From the NCBI GenBank assembly GCA_944322145.1, contig CALUNW010000007.1, positions 1-64,000 on the forward strand: 64,000 nt of DNA. The letters run 5' to 3'. The position numbers and the translations under genes are program-made. The first letter of the stretch is position 1, and every line of letters begins with the position of its first letter. This stretch comes from an uncultured Atopobiaceae bacterium (GTDB lineage Bacteria > Actinomycetota > Coriobacteriia > Coriobacteriales > Atopobiaceae). A model generated the notes under the pieces. The model ran no database searches. It was not told the DNA's origin and saw only the letters and a list, made by a program, of their open reading frames with translations. Positions 8,582 through 16,162 of the stretch are shown in pieces.

Positions 8582-8601
8582 TTGTAGTTTCAAAACTACA
8601 A
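8582..8601. promoter_or_regulatory. Palindromic operator candidate in the yqeC/yjiM-like divergent gap
   Basis: Perfect arms TTGTAGTTT and AAACTACAA are separated by CA, followed at once by CGCTG. The right half plus flank (AAAACTACAACGCTG) resembles the right half of the ModE-like palindrome at 13124 (AAAATATAACGCTG). It sits 31 bases from the yqeC start and 67 from the opposite start, well placed to control both. Confidence 0.6.
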
Positions 8602-8668
8602 CGCTGCATTACTCTTTGTTTGGACGCCAAACACTTTTTTGACCATACCGAAGACCCAGGGAGGACCC

Positions 8669-9829
8669 ATGCCCACGACTGCCATCGAGCTGCCGCGCAC
8701 CTTCGAGGAGTTCAACGAGCAGCGCCGCCAGAGCTTCCTCAAGGTGAAGGACTTCAAGCAGGCGGGCGGCCGCCTGGTGGGCTATCTCTGCAGCTACACG
8801 CCGCTCGAGGTGATCGACGCCGCCGGCGCCTCGGGCGTGGGGCTGTGCGGCACCTCCGACGAGGTCATCCCAGCGGCAGAGGAGGTCCTGCCGGCCAACC
8901 TCTGCCCGCTCATCAAGTCAACCTACGGCTTTGCCTACTCGCAGAAGTGCCCGTTCACGCACTTTTCCGACCTCATCGTGGGCGAGACCACCTGCGACGG
9001 CAAGAAGAAGATGTACGAGCTGCTGAACGAGCTCAAGCCCACCTACGTCCTGCACCTGCCGCAGAGCCGCTCCCGCGCGCACGAGCGCGAGGGCTGGTAC
9101 CAGGAGGTCGTTGGCCTTAAACGAGCCCTCGAGCGGCTCTATGGCATCCAGATCACCGACGACGCCCTGCGCGAGGCCGCGCGCCTGCGCAACCGCCTGC
9201 GCCGCGCGATCCTGGCCCTCTACGACCTGCAGCGGAGCGTGCCGCCGGCGATGAGCGGCGTGGAGCTCATGAGCACGATGTTCGCCGGAACGTTCAACTT
9301 TGATGTCCGCGCCTACGTGGAGAGCCTGGAGCGCCTCTGCGAGCAGCGCCGCGCGGAGGCCGCCACGGCCGGCAGCCCCATCAGCGCGGGGGCCAAGCGC
9401 ATCCTCATCACGGGCTGCCCCGTCGGCGGCGTCATCAACAAGGTTGGCGCCACGATCGAACGCAACGGCGGCGTGGTGGTCTGCGAGGACGACTGCTCCG
9501 GCGAGCGCACCAACCGCTTCATGGTGGACGAGGACGCGCCGGACATCCTGCGCGCGATCGCCGACCGCTACCTCCAGATCAACTGCTCCGTCATGACGCC
9601 CAACGACGACCGCTTTGCCGCGACGCTGGAGATGGCCGAGAAGTACCAGGTGGACGGCGTGGTCGAGTGTGTGCTCACGGCGTGCCACACCTTCAACGTG
9701 GAGTCCGCGCGGGTGGAGCGCGCCGTCGAGGGCGCGGGAATCCCCTACATGAAGGTGGAAACCGACTACTCCGCCGGTGACACGGGCCAGCTCGAGACGC
9801 GCATCGCCGCGTTCATCGAGACGTTGTAA
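8669..9829 (+). CDS. 2-hydroxyacyl-CoA dehydratase-type iron-sulfur protein (YjiM/double-cubane family)
   Basis: A 386-residue member of the HgdB/BcrB/YjiM family. Conserved cysteines appear in GYLCSYTPLE, ANLCPLIKSTYG, QKCPFTHF, TTCDGKKKM, ITGCPVGG and CEDDCSGERT, consistent with [4Fe-4S] or double-cubane cluster ligation. The next gene is its ATP-dependent activator. These pairs do radical dehydrations or low-potential reductions; the double-cubane members reduce small molecules. The true substrate is unknown, but the pair is common beside yqeB/yqeC. ATG 8669 follows AGGGAGG; the longer frame start at 8639 lacks a site. Confidence 0.85.
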   Translation: MPTTAIELPRTFEEFNEQRRQSFLKVKDFKQAGGRLVGYLCSYTPLEVIDAAGASGVGLCGTSDEVIPAAEEVLPANLCPLIKSTYGFAYSQKCPFTHFSDLIVGETTCDGKKKMYELLNELKPTYVLHLPQSRSRAHEREGWYQEVVGLKRALERLYGIQITDDALREAARLRNRLRRAILALYDLQRSVPPAMSGVELMSTMFAGTFNFDVRAYVESLERLCEQRRAEAATAGSPISAGAKRILITGCPVGGVINKVGATIERNGGVVVCEDDCSGERTNRFMVDEDAPDILRAIADRYLQINCSVMTPNDDRFAATLEMAEKYQVDGVVECVLTACHTFNVESARVERAVEGAGIPYMKVETDYSAGDTGQLETRIAAFIETL

Positions 9830-9841
9830 GGGAGCACGGCG

Positions 9842-10642
9842 GTGGGCGAGAAGGACGTGCGCTCCGGGCGCCTGGGCATAGGTGTTGACATCGGCTCCAC
9901 CGCGACCAAGGTTGCCGTGGTGGGCGCTGACGGCTCGCTCGTGCACGCCGAGCTCATGCCCACGGGCTTCTCCAGCGTGGACGCCGCCGAGCGTGCCCGC
10001 TCCGCCCTCGATGCGTGGAAAGGGGACGGGCACTTCTGCACGCTCGACGCGCGGGTGGTGGCCACAGGCTACGGCCGCGTTGCCGTGCCGTATGCCGACA
10101 AGGTCGTGACCGAGATCACGTGCCACGGGCGCGGGGCCGCGCGGCTCTTTGGCTCGGAGGGCACCGTGATCGACGTGGGTGGCCAGGATACCAAGGTCAT
10201 CCGCCTGCGCGGCGGTCGCGTGTTTAAGTTTGTGATGAACGACAAGTGCGCGGCGGGCACGGGCCGCTTCCTGGAGATCATGGCGGACCGGCTGGGCGTG
10301 GGACACGACGAGCTGGCCGCGCTCGCACGCGCCGGCGAGCCCACGCAGATCACCAGCATGTGCACGGTCTTCGCGGAGAGCGAGGTCATTAGCCTCGTGG
10401 GCCGCGGGGAGCCGCGGGCCAACATCGCCCGCGGCGTGATCGAGAGCGTCGTGGGACGCGTGGCCACGCTCGCCGCCACGGCCGGCGGCACGGCGCCGTA
10501 CTATCTCACGGGCGGCCTCTGCGACAACGAGTACGTGGTGGAGCTGTTGGGCGAGCGGCTTGGCACGCCCGTGGAGACGTGCCCGGAGGCGCGCTATGCC
10601 GGGGCGCTGGGCGCGGCGCTCATGGCGTTGGAGCTGGAGTAG
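9842..10642 (+). CDS. BadF/BcrA/HgdC-type activator ATPase (YjiL-like)
   Basis: A 266-residue actin-fold ATPase with GIGVDIGSTATKV near residue 12 and IDVGGQDTKVI near 110. The two cysteines that share the inter-subunit [4Fe-4S] cluster are in NDKCAAGTGRF near 130 and SMCTVFAESEV near 168. A TGGLCDNE loop is near 220. It passes one electron at low potential to the preceding dehydratase-like protein at the cost of ATP. The start is GTG 9842. The first codons (GEKD) are made by a copy of the window-wide oligomer. Confidence 0.9.
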   Translation: MGEKDVRSGRLGIGVDIGSTATKVAVVGADGSLVHAELMPTGFSSVDAAERARSALDAWKGDGHFCTLDARVVATGYGRVAVPYADKVVTEITCHGRGAARLFGSEGTVIDVGGQDTKVIRLRGGRVFKFVMNDKCAAGTGRFLEIMADRLGVGHDELAALARAGEPTQITSMCTVFAESEVISLVGRGEPRANIARGVIESVVGRVATLAATAGGTAPYYLTGGLCDNEYVVELLGERLGTPVETCPEARYAGALGAALMALELE

Positions 10643-10716
10643 GGTAGGAGCGAGGGCGCGGGCCGAGGTTCTTCTCGCCCGCTGAGCGAGGCCCGGACGG
10701 GCCGAGAGGAGACGAC

Positions 10717-11367
10717 ATGGCAGACATGGTGCTCACGGTCGACGCACGCGGGGACGCGTGCCCGATCCCGGTGGTGAAGACGCTGAAGGCGCTCGGGGCG
10801 CTGGCGGGCCCGGGCTCGGTCGAGACGCTTGTGGACAACGAGATCGCGGTGGCAAACCTCACGCGCATGGGAGAGGGCAAGGGCTGCGCGGTCGCGACCG
10901 AGCGCCTGGGCGAGAGGGAGTGGCGCGTGACCGTGACGGCCTCGGCGGCGCTCGCGGTGAGCGATGCGGAGGCCGAGTCGGCGACGTGCGAGGTGCCGGT
11001 GGCGGGCGCGCCGTCCTTCTCGCCCGCGCCGAAGAACGTGGTGGTGGCGATCACCTCCGAGTGCATGGGCACCGGCGACGACGTCCTGGGTCGCAAGCTC
11101 ATGGGCAGCTTCGTCTACTCGCTCACGCAGCTCGACGAGCTGCCCGCGACCGTGCTGCTCTACAACGGCGGCGCGCACCTCAGCTGCGAGGGGTCGGCGG
11201 CGCTCGAGGACCTGCGCGGCCTTGCGGCCTCCGGCGTGGAGGTGCTCACCTGCGGGACCTGCCTCGACCACTACGGCATCGCGGACACGCTGGCCGTGGG
11301 CGAGGTCACCAACATGTACGTGATCGCGCAGCGGCTCACCGGCGCGAGCCTCGTGGTGCGGCCGTAG
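10717..11367 (+). CDS. yedF: Selenium metabolism protein YedF (TusA domain plus DsrE-like domain)
   Basis: A 216-residue two-domain protein. The N-terminus is TusA-like with the carrier cysteine in GDACPIPV (Cys15). After a linker (SFSPAPKN) the C-terminal half is DsrE-like with TSECMGTGDD and CGTCLDHYGI. The family is restricted to selenium-using bacteria and is thought to carry activated selenium or sulfur. It sits upstream of the DUF3343 carrier and the cysteine desulfurase. ATG 10717 follows CGAGAGGAG. Confidence 0.92.
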   Translation: MADMVLTVDARGDACPIPVVKTLKALGALAGPGSVETLVDNEIAVANLTRMGEGKGCAVATERLGEREWRVTVTASAALAVSDAEAESATCEVPVAGAPSFSPAPKNVVVAITSECMGTGDDVLGRKLMGSFVYSLTQLDELPATVLLYNGGAHLSCEGSAALEDLRGLAASGVEVLTCGTCLDHYGIADTLAVGEVTNMYVIAQRLTGASLVVRP

Positions 11368-11392
11368 TGCCGGGCGCGGGCTGGGGTCGGCG

Positions 11393-11644
11393 ATGGCGCG
11401 AGTGCGGGTGCCGTCTTTGGTGGTGACGTTTCCCACCACGGCGGCGGCGATGTCATGCGAGGAGTGCTGCCAGCGGCGCGGCCTGGGCGGACGGATGATC
11501 CCGGTGCCCGGCGAGGTCGCGGCCGGCTGCGGCCTGGCGTGGAAGACGGCGCCCGAGGCGCGCGAGGAGCTCGCTGCGGCGCTGGAGGCCGACGGCGTGC
11601 CCGTCGAGGCCATGACCGTGATCGAGCTCCTCGAGTTCCGATGA
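11393..11644 (+). CDS. DUF3343 putative Se/S carrier protein
   Basis: An 83-residue small protein of the DUF3343 (Se/S carrier-like) family. It has TFPTTAAAMSCEECC near residue 12 and PGEVAAGCGLAWK near 40; the CxxCC group and the later cysteine suit persulfide or selenide transfer. It lies between yedF and a cysteine desulfurase, the usual arrangement. The stop TGA (11642-11644) is part of a GGGGACAG palindrome. Confidence 0.85.
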   Translation: MARVRVPSLVVTFPTTAAAMSCEECCQRRGLGGRMIPVPGEVAAGCGLAWKTAPEAREELAAALEADGVPVEAMTVIELLEFR

Positions 11645-11673
11645 TTCAAAAGGGGACAGACCCCTTTTGAATC
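11643..11673. repeat. GGGGACAG palindrome, single unit
   Basis: One 31-base unit, identical in sequence to the 1755 and 5240 units, overlapping the stop codon of the DUF3343 gene and ending 24 bases before the desulfurase start. Confidence 0.9.
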
Positions 11674-11697
11674 ATTTGCGAGAAGGACGTGGGGACG

Positions 11698-12846
11698 ATG
11701 ATCTACCTGGACAACGCGGCGACGACGATGCGCAAGCCGCAGGAGGTCGTGGACGCCGTCGTGGCGGCGCTGGGGTCGCTCGGCAATGCCGGGCGCGGCG
11801 CGTCGGCCGGGGCGCTCGATGCCTCGCGCACGGTGCTGCGCTGCCGCGAGGCGGTGGCGGCGCTGCTCGGCTGTCCGCGCGCCGACCATGTGTGCTTCTC
11901 GGCCAACTCGACGGCGGCGCTGAACGCGGCGCTGTCCGGCCTGGTGGGGCCGGGCGAGCGCGTGGTCACCACGGTCCTGGAGCACAACTCCGTGCTGCGA
12001 CCGCTCGCGCGCCTGGCTGACGAGCGGGGCGTCGAGGTCGCCTACGCGGGCTGCGACGCCCACGGGTTTCTCGACATGGAGGAGCTCGAGCGCCTGGTCT
12101 GCCCGGGCACGCGCCTGGTGGCGGTGACGCATGGCTCCAACGTGACGGGCAACCTCGTGGACGTGGCCCGCGTGGCGGAGATGGCGCATGCGGCGGGTGC
12201 GCTCTGCCTGGTAGATGCGTCGCAGACGGCGGGCTCCGTGCCGCTGGACATGGCGGCCATGGGTCTTGACGTCGTCTGCTTCACCGGTCACAAGGGCCTC
12301 ATGGGGCCGCAGGGCACGGGCGGGATGGCCGTGGCCGAGGGCGTCGACGTGCGGCCCTGGGCCGAGGGCGGCTCCGGCGTGCACTCGTTCGAGCGTCGGC
12401 ACCCGCTGGAGTGGCCCACGCGACTGGAGGCGGGGACGCTCAACGCGCATGGCCTTGCGGGCCTTGCGGCAGGGATAGCGTTTATCGAGAAGAACGGCGG
12501 GCCTTCGGCGGTCGGCGCGCGCGAGCACGCGCTTGCGTTGCGGCTCTACGAGGGCGTGGCCGATACGCCCGGCGTCACGGTGTACGGCGGCTGGTCCGTG
12601 GCCCCCGAGCGCTGCGGGTCCATCGTGGCGCTCAACGTGGACGGGCTCGACTCGGCGGAGGTCGCCGACGCGCTGGCCTCGGGGTGGGGGATCGCGTGCC
12701 GCGCGGGCGCCCACTGCGCGCCGCTCATGCATCGCGCGCTGGGGACCGAGCGTCAGGGCATCGTGCGTCTGAGCTGCGGCTGGTTCAACACGGAGGAGGA
12801 GATTGACGTTGCGGCGGCCGCCATTCGCGACATCGCCACCGGCTGA
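11698..12846 (+). CDS. Cysteine desulfurase family protein (NifS/CsdB type)
   Basis: A 382-residue PLP enzyme. It opens with IYLDNAATTMRKP; HGSNVTGN is near residue 145. The PLP lysine is in FTGHKGLMGPQG near 200, and the catalytic cysteine is in RAGAHCAPLMHRALGT near 340. It releases sulfur or selenium from (seleno)cysteine. Next to yedF and DUF3343, and with selD 9 kb away, selenium delivery is the likely job. ATG 11698 is taken as start; GTG 11689 in frame, preceded by AGAAGGA, is an alternative. Confidence 0.9.
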   Translation: MIYLDNAATTMRKPQEVVDAVVAALGSLGNAGRGASAGALDASRTVLRCREAVAALLGCPRADHVCFSANSTAALNAALSGLVGPGERVVTTVLEHNSVLRPLARLADERGVEVAYAGCDAHGFLDMEELERLVCPGTRLVAVTHGSNVTGNLVDVARVAEMAHAAGALCLVDASQTAGSVPLDMAAMGLDVVCFTGHKGLMGPQGTGGMAVAEGVDVRPWAEGGSGVHSFERRHPLEWPTRLEAGTLNAHGLAGLAAGIAFIEKNGGPSAVGAREHALALRLYEGVADTPGVTVYGGWSVAPERCGSIVALNVDGLDSAEVADALASGWGIACRAGAHCAPLMHRALGTERQGIVRLSCGWFNTEEEIDVAAAAIRDIATG

Positions 12847-12886
12847 GGTCCTTCTCGTCCATGGCAGGGCGTGGTCTGCGTAGAAT

Positions 12887-12920
12887 CCGGTTACCTACTG
12901 GTCTATCAGTAGGTAACCGG
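12887..12920. promoter_or_regulatory. Large palindrome upstream of yqeB-xdhC (operator candidate)
   Basis: Perfect 14-base arms CCGGTTACCTACTG and CAGTAGGTAACCGG surround GTCTAT. The half-site CAGTAGGTAA recurs at 12971-12980. The 323-base gap from 12847 to 13169 holds no gene but is dense in symmetrical sites, so it looks like a regulated promoter region. The site may also fold as a terminator for the desulfurase operon. Confidence 0.6.
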
Positions 12921-12970
12921 CATCAGCTGGGGTGTTTTGTCGAGCAGACCCCACTTATATACTGGTTTTC

Positions 12971-12990
12971 CAGTAGGTAATTAACTTACC
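12971..12990. promoter_or_regulatory. Second AGTAGGTAA-type site
   Basis: CAGTAGGTAA is followed by TTAACTTACC, so GGTAA/TTACC forms a short palindrome with a TTAAC centre. It repeats the half-site of the 12887 palindrome, suggesting two binding positions for one regulator. Confidence 0.45.
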
Positions 12991-13082
12991 GATAAGAACC
13001 TGTGGGCCGGTGCCTGCGGGGTTGAGCCGTCCGGGGGCGGTTCCACGCCGTCGACGGGGCACGGCGCAGGGGCAGACTTTTT

Positions 13083-13097
13083 GTAAGCTATACTTAC
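13083..13097. promoter_or_regulatory. Palindrome overlapping a likely -10 box
   Basis: GTAAG-CTATA-CTTAC is a perfect palindrome whose centre contains TATACT, a good -10 element about 75 bases before the yqeB-xdhC start codon. No strong -35 is visible, as expected for an activated promoter. Confidence 0.45.
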
Positions 13098-13123
13098 TCG
13101 TTGGAATCCAAAGTCTGACGCAG

Positions 13124-13151
13124 AGCGTTATATTTTTGAAAATATAACGCT
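13124..13151. promoter_or_regulatory. ModE-like operator before yqeB-xdhC
   Basis: A 28-base palindrome has perfect 13-base arms AGCGTTATATTTT and AAAATATAACGCT around TG. The CGTTATAT half resembles the half-site of the E. coli molybdate regulator ModE. It lies between the TATACT box and the start codon, a position suited to repression. The molybdate-type ABC genes follow in the same operon, and a ModE-type HTH is encoded at 4297. Confidence 0.65.
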
Positions 13152-13169
13152 GACGAGGGGGAATGTTAG

Positions 13170-15089
13170 ATGCTGGTCGTGATTCGCGGTGCGGGGGACA
13201 TCGCCTCGGGCATCGCGCTGCGCCTCCGCCGCGCAGGCATGCAGGTCGTGATGTGTGACCTCGCGGTGCCCACGTCCATCCGGCGCACCGTGTGCTTCTC
13301 GGAGGCCATCCGTCTGGGCGAGGTGCGCGTCGAGGACGTGCGCGGCGTGCTGTGCGAGAACGTCGAGATGGCCCGCGCGGCGACAGCAGCCGGCGACGTG
13401 GCCGTGCTTGTGGATCCGGATGCCTCCTGCGTGCGCGACCTTGCGCCGGACGCGCTGGTGGACGCGATTCTCGCCAAGCGCAACCTTGGGACCACGCGCG
13501 ACGTGGCGCCCGTCGTCATTGGCGTAGGACCCGGCTTCACCGCGCGCGAGGACTGCGACGCCGCCGTGGAGACCATGCGCGGCCACTACCTGGGGCGCGT
13601 CTACTACGAGGGCTCGCCGATCCCCAACACGGCGGTGCCCGGGCTCATCGGCGGCTACGCGGGCGAGCGCGTGATGCGCGCGCCGGCGGACGGCGTCTTC
13701 GAGCCGTGCGTGGAGATCGGAGCGCAGGTAAAAGCTGGCGACGTCTGCGCCACGGTGGCGGGCGAGCCCATGCGCGCGACCATCGACGGGGTGGTGCGCG
13801 GGCTGCTCCAGGCGGGCGTCCCCGTTCGCGCGGGCATGAAGTCCGGCGACGTCGACCCGCGCTGCCACCCGGAATACATCGAGAGCTCCTCGGACAAGGC
13901 GCTCGCGGTGGGCGGCGGCGTGCTCGAGGCGATCCTCGCCCTTGCCGACGCTCTGGGCGAGAATAACGGGCGCGTCGTGGACGTTTTGGCGCCGCAAAGT
14001 GACCACAGCCAGCCCGCTATCGCAGGCCCAGCCGATAACGGGCTGGATTCGGACGTTTTGGAACCCCAGACCGTCCAGAACCGGCCCGTTATCGAACGGA
14101 TAGGGTCCACCCTCTCCGACGTTGCGCTCGTCTCGGTGCTCGCCGCAGAGCTCTCCGCCGGGCGGCGCGTGGGCCTGGCGAGCCTGCTCGCCACCCGCGG
14201 CTCGATGCCGCGTCACGAGGGCGCTCGCCTGGCCGTGACCGAGAAGGACCAGCTGCTCGGGACCGTCGGCGGCGGCGCGATCGAGCGGCGTGCCATAGAG
14301 CGCGCACGGGCCGCCCGCGACGGCGACGCGCCGAGCCTGACGTGGTACCGTACCGGCGACGAGATGGCCTGCGGCGGCGACGCGCTGCTCGCAGCCCGGG
14401 CGCTCACGGCCGGCGACCTGCCCGTCCTTCTCGCCCTGCGCGACGCGCTCGATCACGGCGAGCCCGCCACCGTGACTGAGGACTGGTCCGAGCCGGCAGC
14501 CCCCACGATCGCGCTCGCCCCGGCGACGCGCCTCGCCGGCCCGACCTGGGACGACGCGCGTGCCACCTACCGCGAGCCCGTTGCCGCGCCCAGCAGTCTG
14601 CACGTCTTCGGCGCCGGGCACGTGGGGGCGGCGCTCGTCGGCATGGCCTCGGCGGCCGGCTTCGAGTGCCACGTCTACGACGACCGCCCGGAGCTCGCCA
14701 CTCCGGCCAACCTGCCCGCGGCGACATCAGTGAACTGCGGCTCGTTTGGAGAGCTGGCCGCCGCGGCCGCCATCGGCCCGCGCGACTCCGTCGTCGTGCT
14801 CACCCACGGGCACGCCCACGACGAGACCGTCCTTCTCGCCATGCTGACCCGCGACGTCCAGCCCGCCTACGTGGGCTGCATCGGCAGCGCCCGCAAGGCC
14901 GCCCTCGCGCGCGAGCACCTCGTTGCCGCCGGCGTGCCTCAGGAGCGCGTCGACGCCGTCGCCATGCCCATCGGCCTCGCCATCGGCGCCGTCACGCCCG
15001 CCGAGATCGCCCTCGCCATCACCGCGCAGCTCGTTCGCCGGCGCGCCGAGCGACGCGGCGAGGGTCCGGGGAAGGGCGAGCGCGCATGA
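13170..15089 (+). CDS. Fused YqeB/EF2563-type maturation protein and XdhC-family protein
   Basis: A 639-residue protein. Residues about 1-263 are YqeB-like: VVIRGAGDIASGIALRLRRA at the start, GVGPGFTAREDCD near 115, GVVRGLLQAG near 205. Residues about 310-630 are XdhC/CoxI-like: LASLLATRGSMPRHEGARLA, GTVGGGAIE, the Rossmann motif HVFGAGHVGAALVG, and VGCIGSARK. YqeB and XdhC both help load sulfur/selenium and cofactor into molybdenum hydroxylases. The linker (about 264-308) is encoded by palindromic repeats (13960-14093). ATG 13170 follows GAGGGGG. The stop overlaps the permease start. Confidence 0.9.
   Translation: MLVVIRGAGDIASGIALRLRRAGMQVVMCDLAVPTSIRRTVCFSEAIRLGEVRVEDVRGVLCENVEMARAATAAGDVAVLVDPDASCVRDLAPDALVDAILAKRNLGTTRDVAPVVIGVGPGFTAREDCDAAVETMRGHYLGRVYYEGSPIPNTAVPGLIGGYAGERVMRAPADGVFEPCVEIGAQVKAGDVCATVAGEPMRATIDGVVRGLLQAGVPVRAGMKSGDVDPRCHPEYIESSSDKALAVGGGVLEAILALADALGENNGRVVDVLAPQSDHSQPAIAGPADNGLDSDVLEPQTVQNRPVIERIGSTLSDVALVSVLAAELSAGRRVGLASLLATRGSMPRHEGARLAVTEKDQLLGTVGGGAIERRAIERARAARDGDAPSLTWYRTGDEMACGGDALLAARALTAGDLPVLLALRDALDHGEPATVTEDWSEPAAPTIALAPATRLAGPTWDDARATYREPVAAPSSLHVFGAGHVGAALVGMASAAGFECHVYDDRPELATPANLPAATSVNCGSFGELAAAAAIGPRDSVVVLTHGHAHDETVLLAMLTRDVQPAYVGCIGSARKAALAREHLVAAGVPQERVDAVAMPIGLAIGAVTPAEIALAITAQLVRRRAERRGEGPGKGERA
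13960..14093. repeat. ATAACGGGC-type palindromic repeats inside a coding region
   Basis: Two roughly 60-base units (about 13960-14022 and 14033-14093) each begin with ATAACGGGC and end with GCCCGTTATC or a variant, with GACGTTTTGG..CC centres. The same family lies between genes at 35650-35774. Here it is read in frame as the linker joining the YqeB and XdhC domains. Confidence 0.82.
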
Positions 15090-16102
15090 GTGCCGCCCTG
15101 CGCAAACACCCCGTCCGCATCATCGCCCTTCTCGGCGTGCTGCTCGTGGCCGTCGTGCTCGTGTCGCTTGCGCTGGGCCGCTATCCCATCGGCCCGGCCG
15201 ACGCGCTCGAGCTCCTGGTCTCACGCGTGGTGCCCGGCCTCGGCGACTTCTCCGCGCAGCAGGAGACGCTCTTCTTCAACGTGCGCCTGCCGCGCATCCT
15301 GCTCGTGATTCTCGTGGGCGCGAGCCTCTCGGCCGCCGGCGCCGCATTCCAGGGCATCTTCCAGAACCCGCTCGTCTCGCCGGACTTCCTGGGCGCGTCG
15401 CAGGGCGCGGCCTTCGGCGCCTGCTGGGCCATCCTCGCGGGCGGCACCTCGCTTGCGATCTCCGGCTCGGCCTTCGCCGTCTCGCTCGCCGCGGTGGGCA
15501 TCGTGCTGCTGGTGAGCAGCCGGGCGCGCGGCAACCGAATCCTCGTCACCGTCCTCGCGGGCATCATGGTGAAGTCGCTCTTCGAGGCCGGCGTCTCCTA
15601 TACCAAGCTCGTGGCCGACCCGTCCAACCAGCTGCAGGCCATCACCTTCTGGCTGCTCGGCTCGTTCAACGGCGCCAAGGTGGCCGACCTCGCGCTGGCT
15701 GCCGGCCCCATCGCAATCGGCCTCGCGGGCCTCATGGCCATGCGCTGGCGCCTCAACGTCCTCACGATGTCAGACGACGAGGCGCTTTCCATGGGCGTCA
15801 ACGCCCCGCGCGTCCGCGCCGTGGCCGTGCTCTTCTCGGCGCTCGTGACCGCGGCGAGCGTTGCGGTCTCCGGGCTCATCGGCTGGGTGGGCCTGGTGGT
15901 GCCGCACCTCACGCGCGGCCTGGTGGGCAGCGACTATCGCCACCTGCTACCGGCCAGCATGCTCGCGGGGGCAACGTTTTTGCTGGTGGTCGATGACATC
16001 GCGCGCCTGGCGCTCACGGCGGAGATCCCCATCGGCATCCTCACGTCCGTGGTGGGCGCGCCGTTTTTCCTGTGGCTCATCGTGAAGAGGGGGCGCGGCT
16101 GA
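15086..16102 (+). CDS. FecCD-family ABC transporter permease, molybdate/metal-type
   Basis: A 338-residue BtuC/FecCD-type permease with about nine hydrophobic segments. It has family motifs GASLSAAGAAFQGIFQNPL near residue 78, DFLGASQGAAFGA near 100, and SVAVSGLIGWVGLVVPH near 255. ATG 15086 overlaps the stop of the yqeB-xdhC gene, which indicates translational coupling. With the ATPase and lipoprotein downstream it makes a type II importer. The MolBC family of Haemophilus takes up molybdate and tungstate, and the SDMH context makes that the best guess here. Confidence 0.88.
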   Translation: MSAALRKHPVRIIALLGVLLVAVVLVSLALGRYPIGPADALELLVSRVVPGLGDFSAQQETLFFNVRLPRILLVILVGASLSAAGAAFQGIFQNPLVSPDFLGASQGAAFGACWAILAGGTSLAISGSAFAVSLAAVGIVLLVSSRARGNRILVTVLAGIMVKSLFEAGVSYTKLVADPSNQLQAITFWLLGSFNGAKVADLALAAGPIAIGLAGLMAMRWRLNVLTMSDDEALSMGVNAPRVRAVAVLFSALVTAASVAVSGLIGWVGLVVPHLTRGLVGSDYRHLLPASMLAGATFLLVVDDIARLALTAEIPIGILTSVVGAPFFLWLIVKRGRG

Positions 16103-16161
16103 TGCGGGCGAGAAGAACCTGGCGCCCCGGCCCCGCGGCGGGCGAGAGGGGGCGCGGCTGA
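16087..16161. repeat. 16-bp direct duplication flanking an oligomer copy
   Basis: GAGGGGGCGCGGCTGA occurs at 16087-16102, the end of the permease gene, and again at 16146-16161, just before the ATPase start. The 59-base period between them contains one GGCGAGAAGAAC copy (core 16110-16118). It looks like a small tandem duplication that moved the ATPase start away from the permease stop. Confidence 0.75.
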
Positions 16162-16162
16162 C

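Noticed and set aside
12887-13000. Riboswitch (for example molybdenum cofactor type) before yqeB-xdhC
   Set aside because: The symmetrical sites look like protein operators, and I see no Moco-type conserved loops. A covariance-model scan would settle it.
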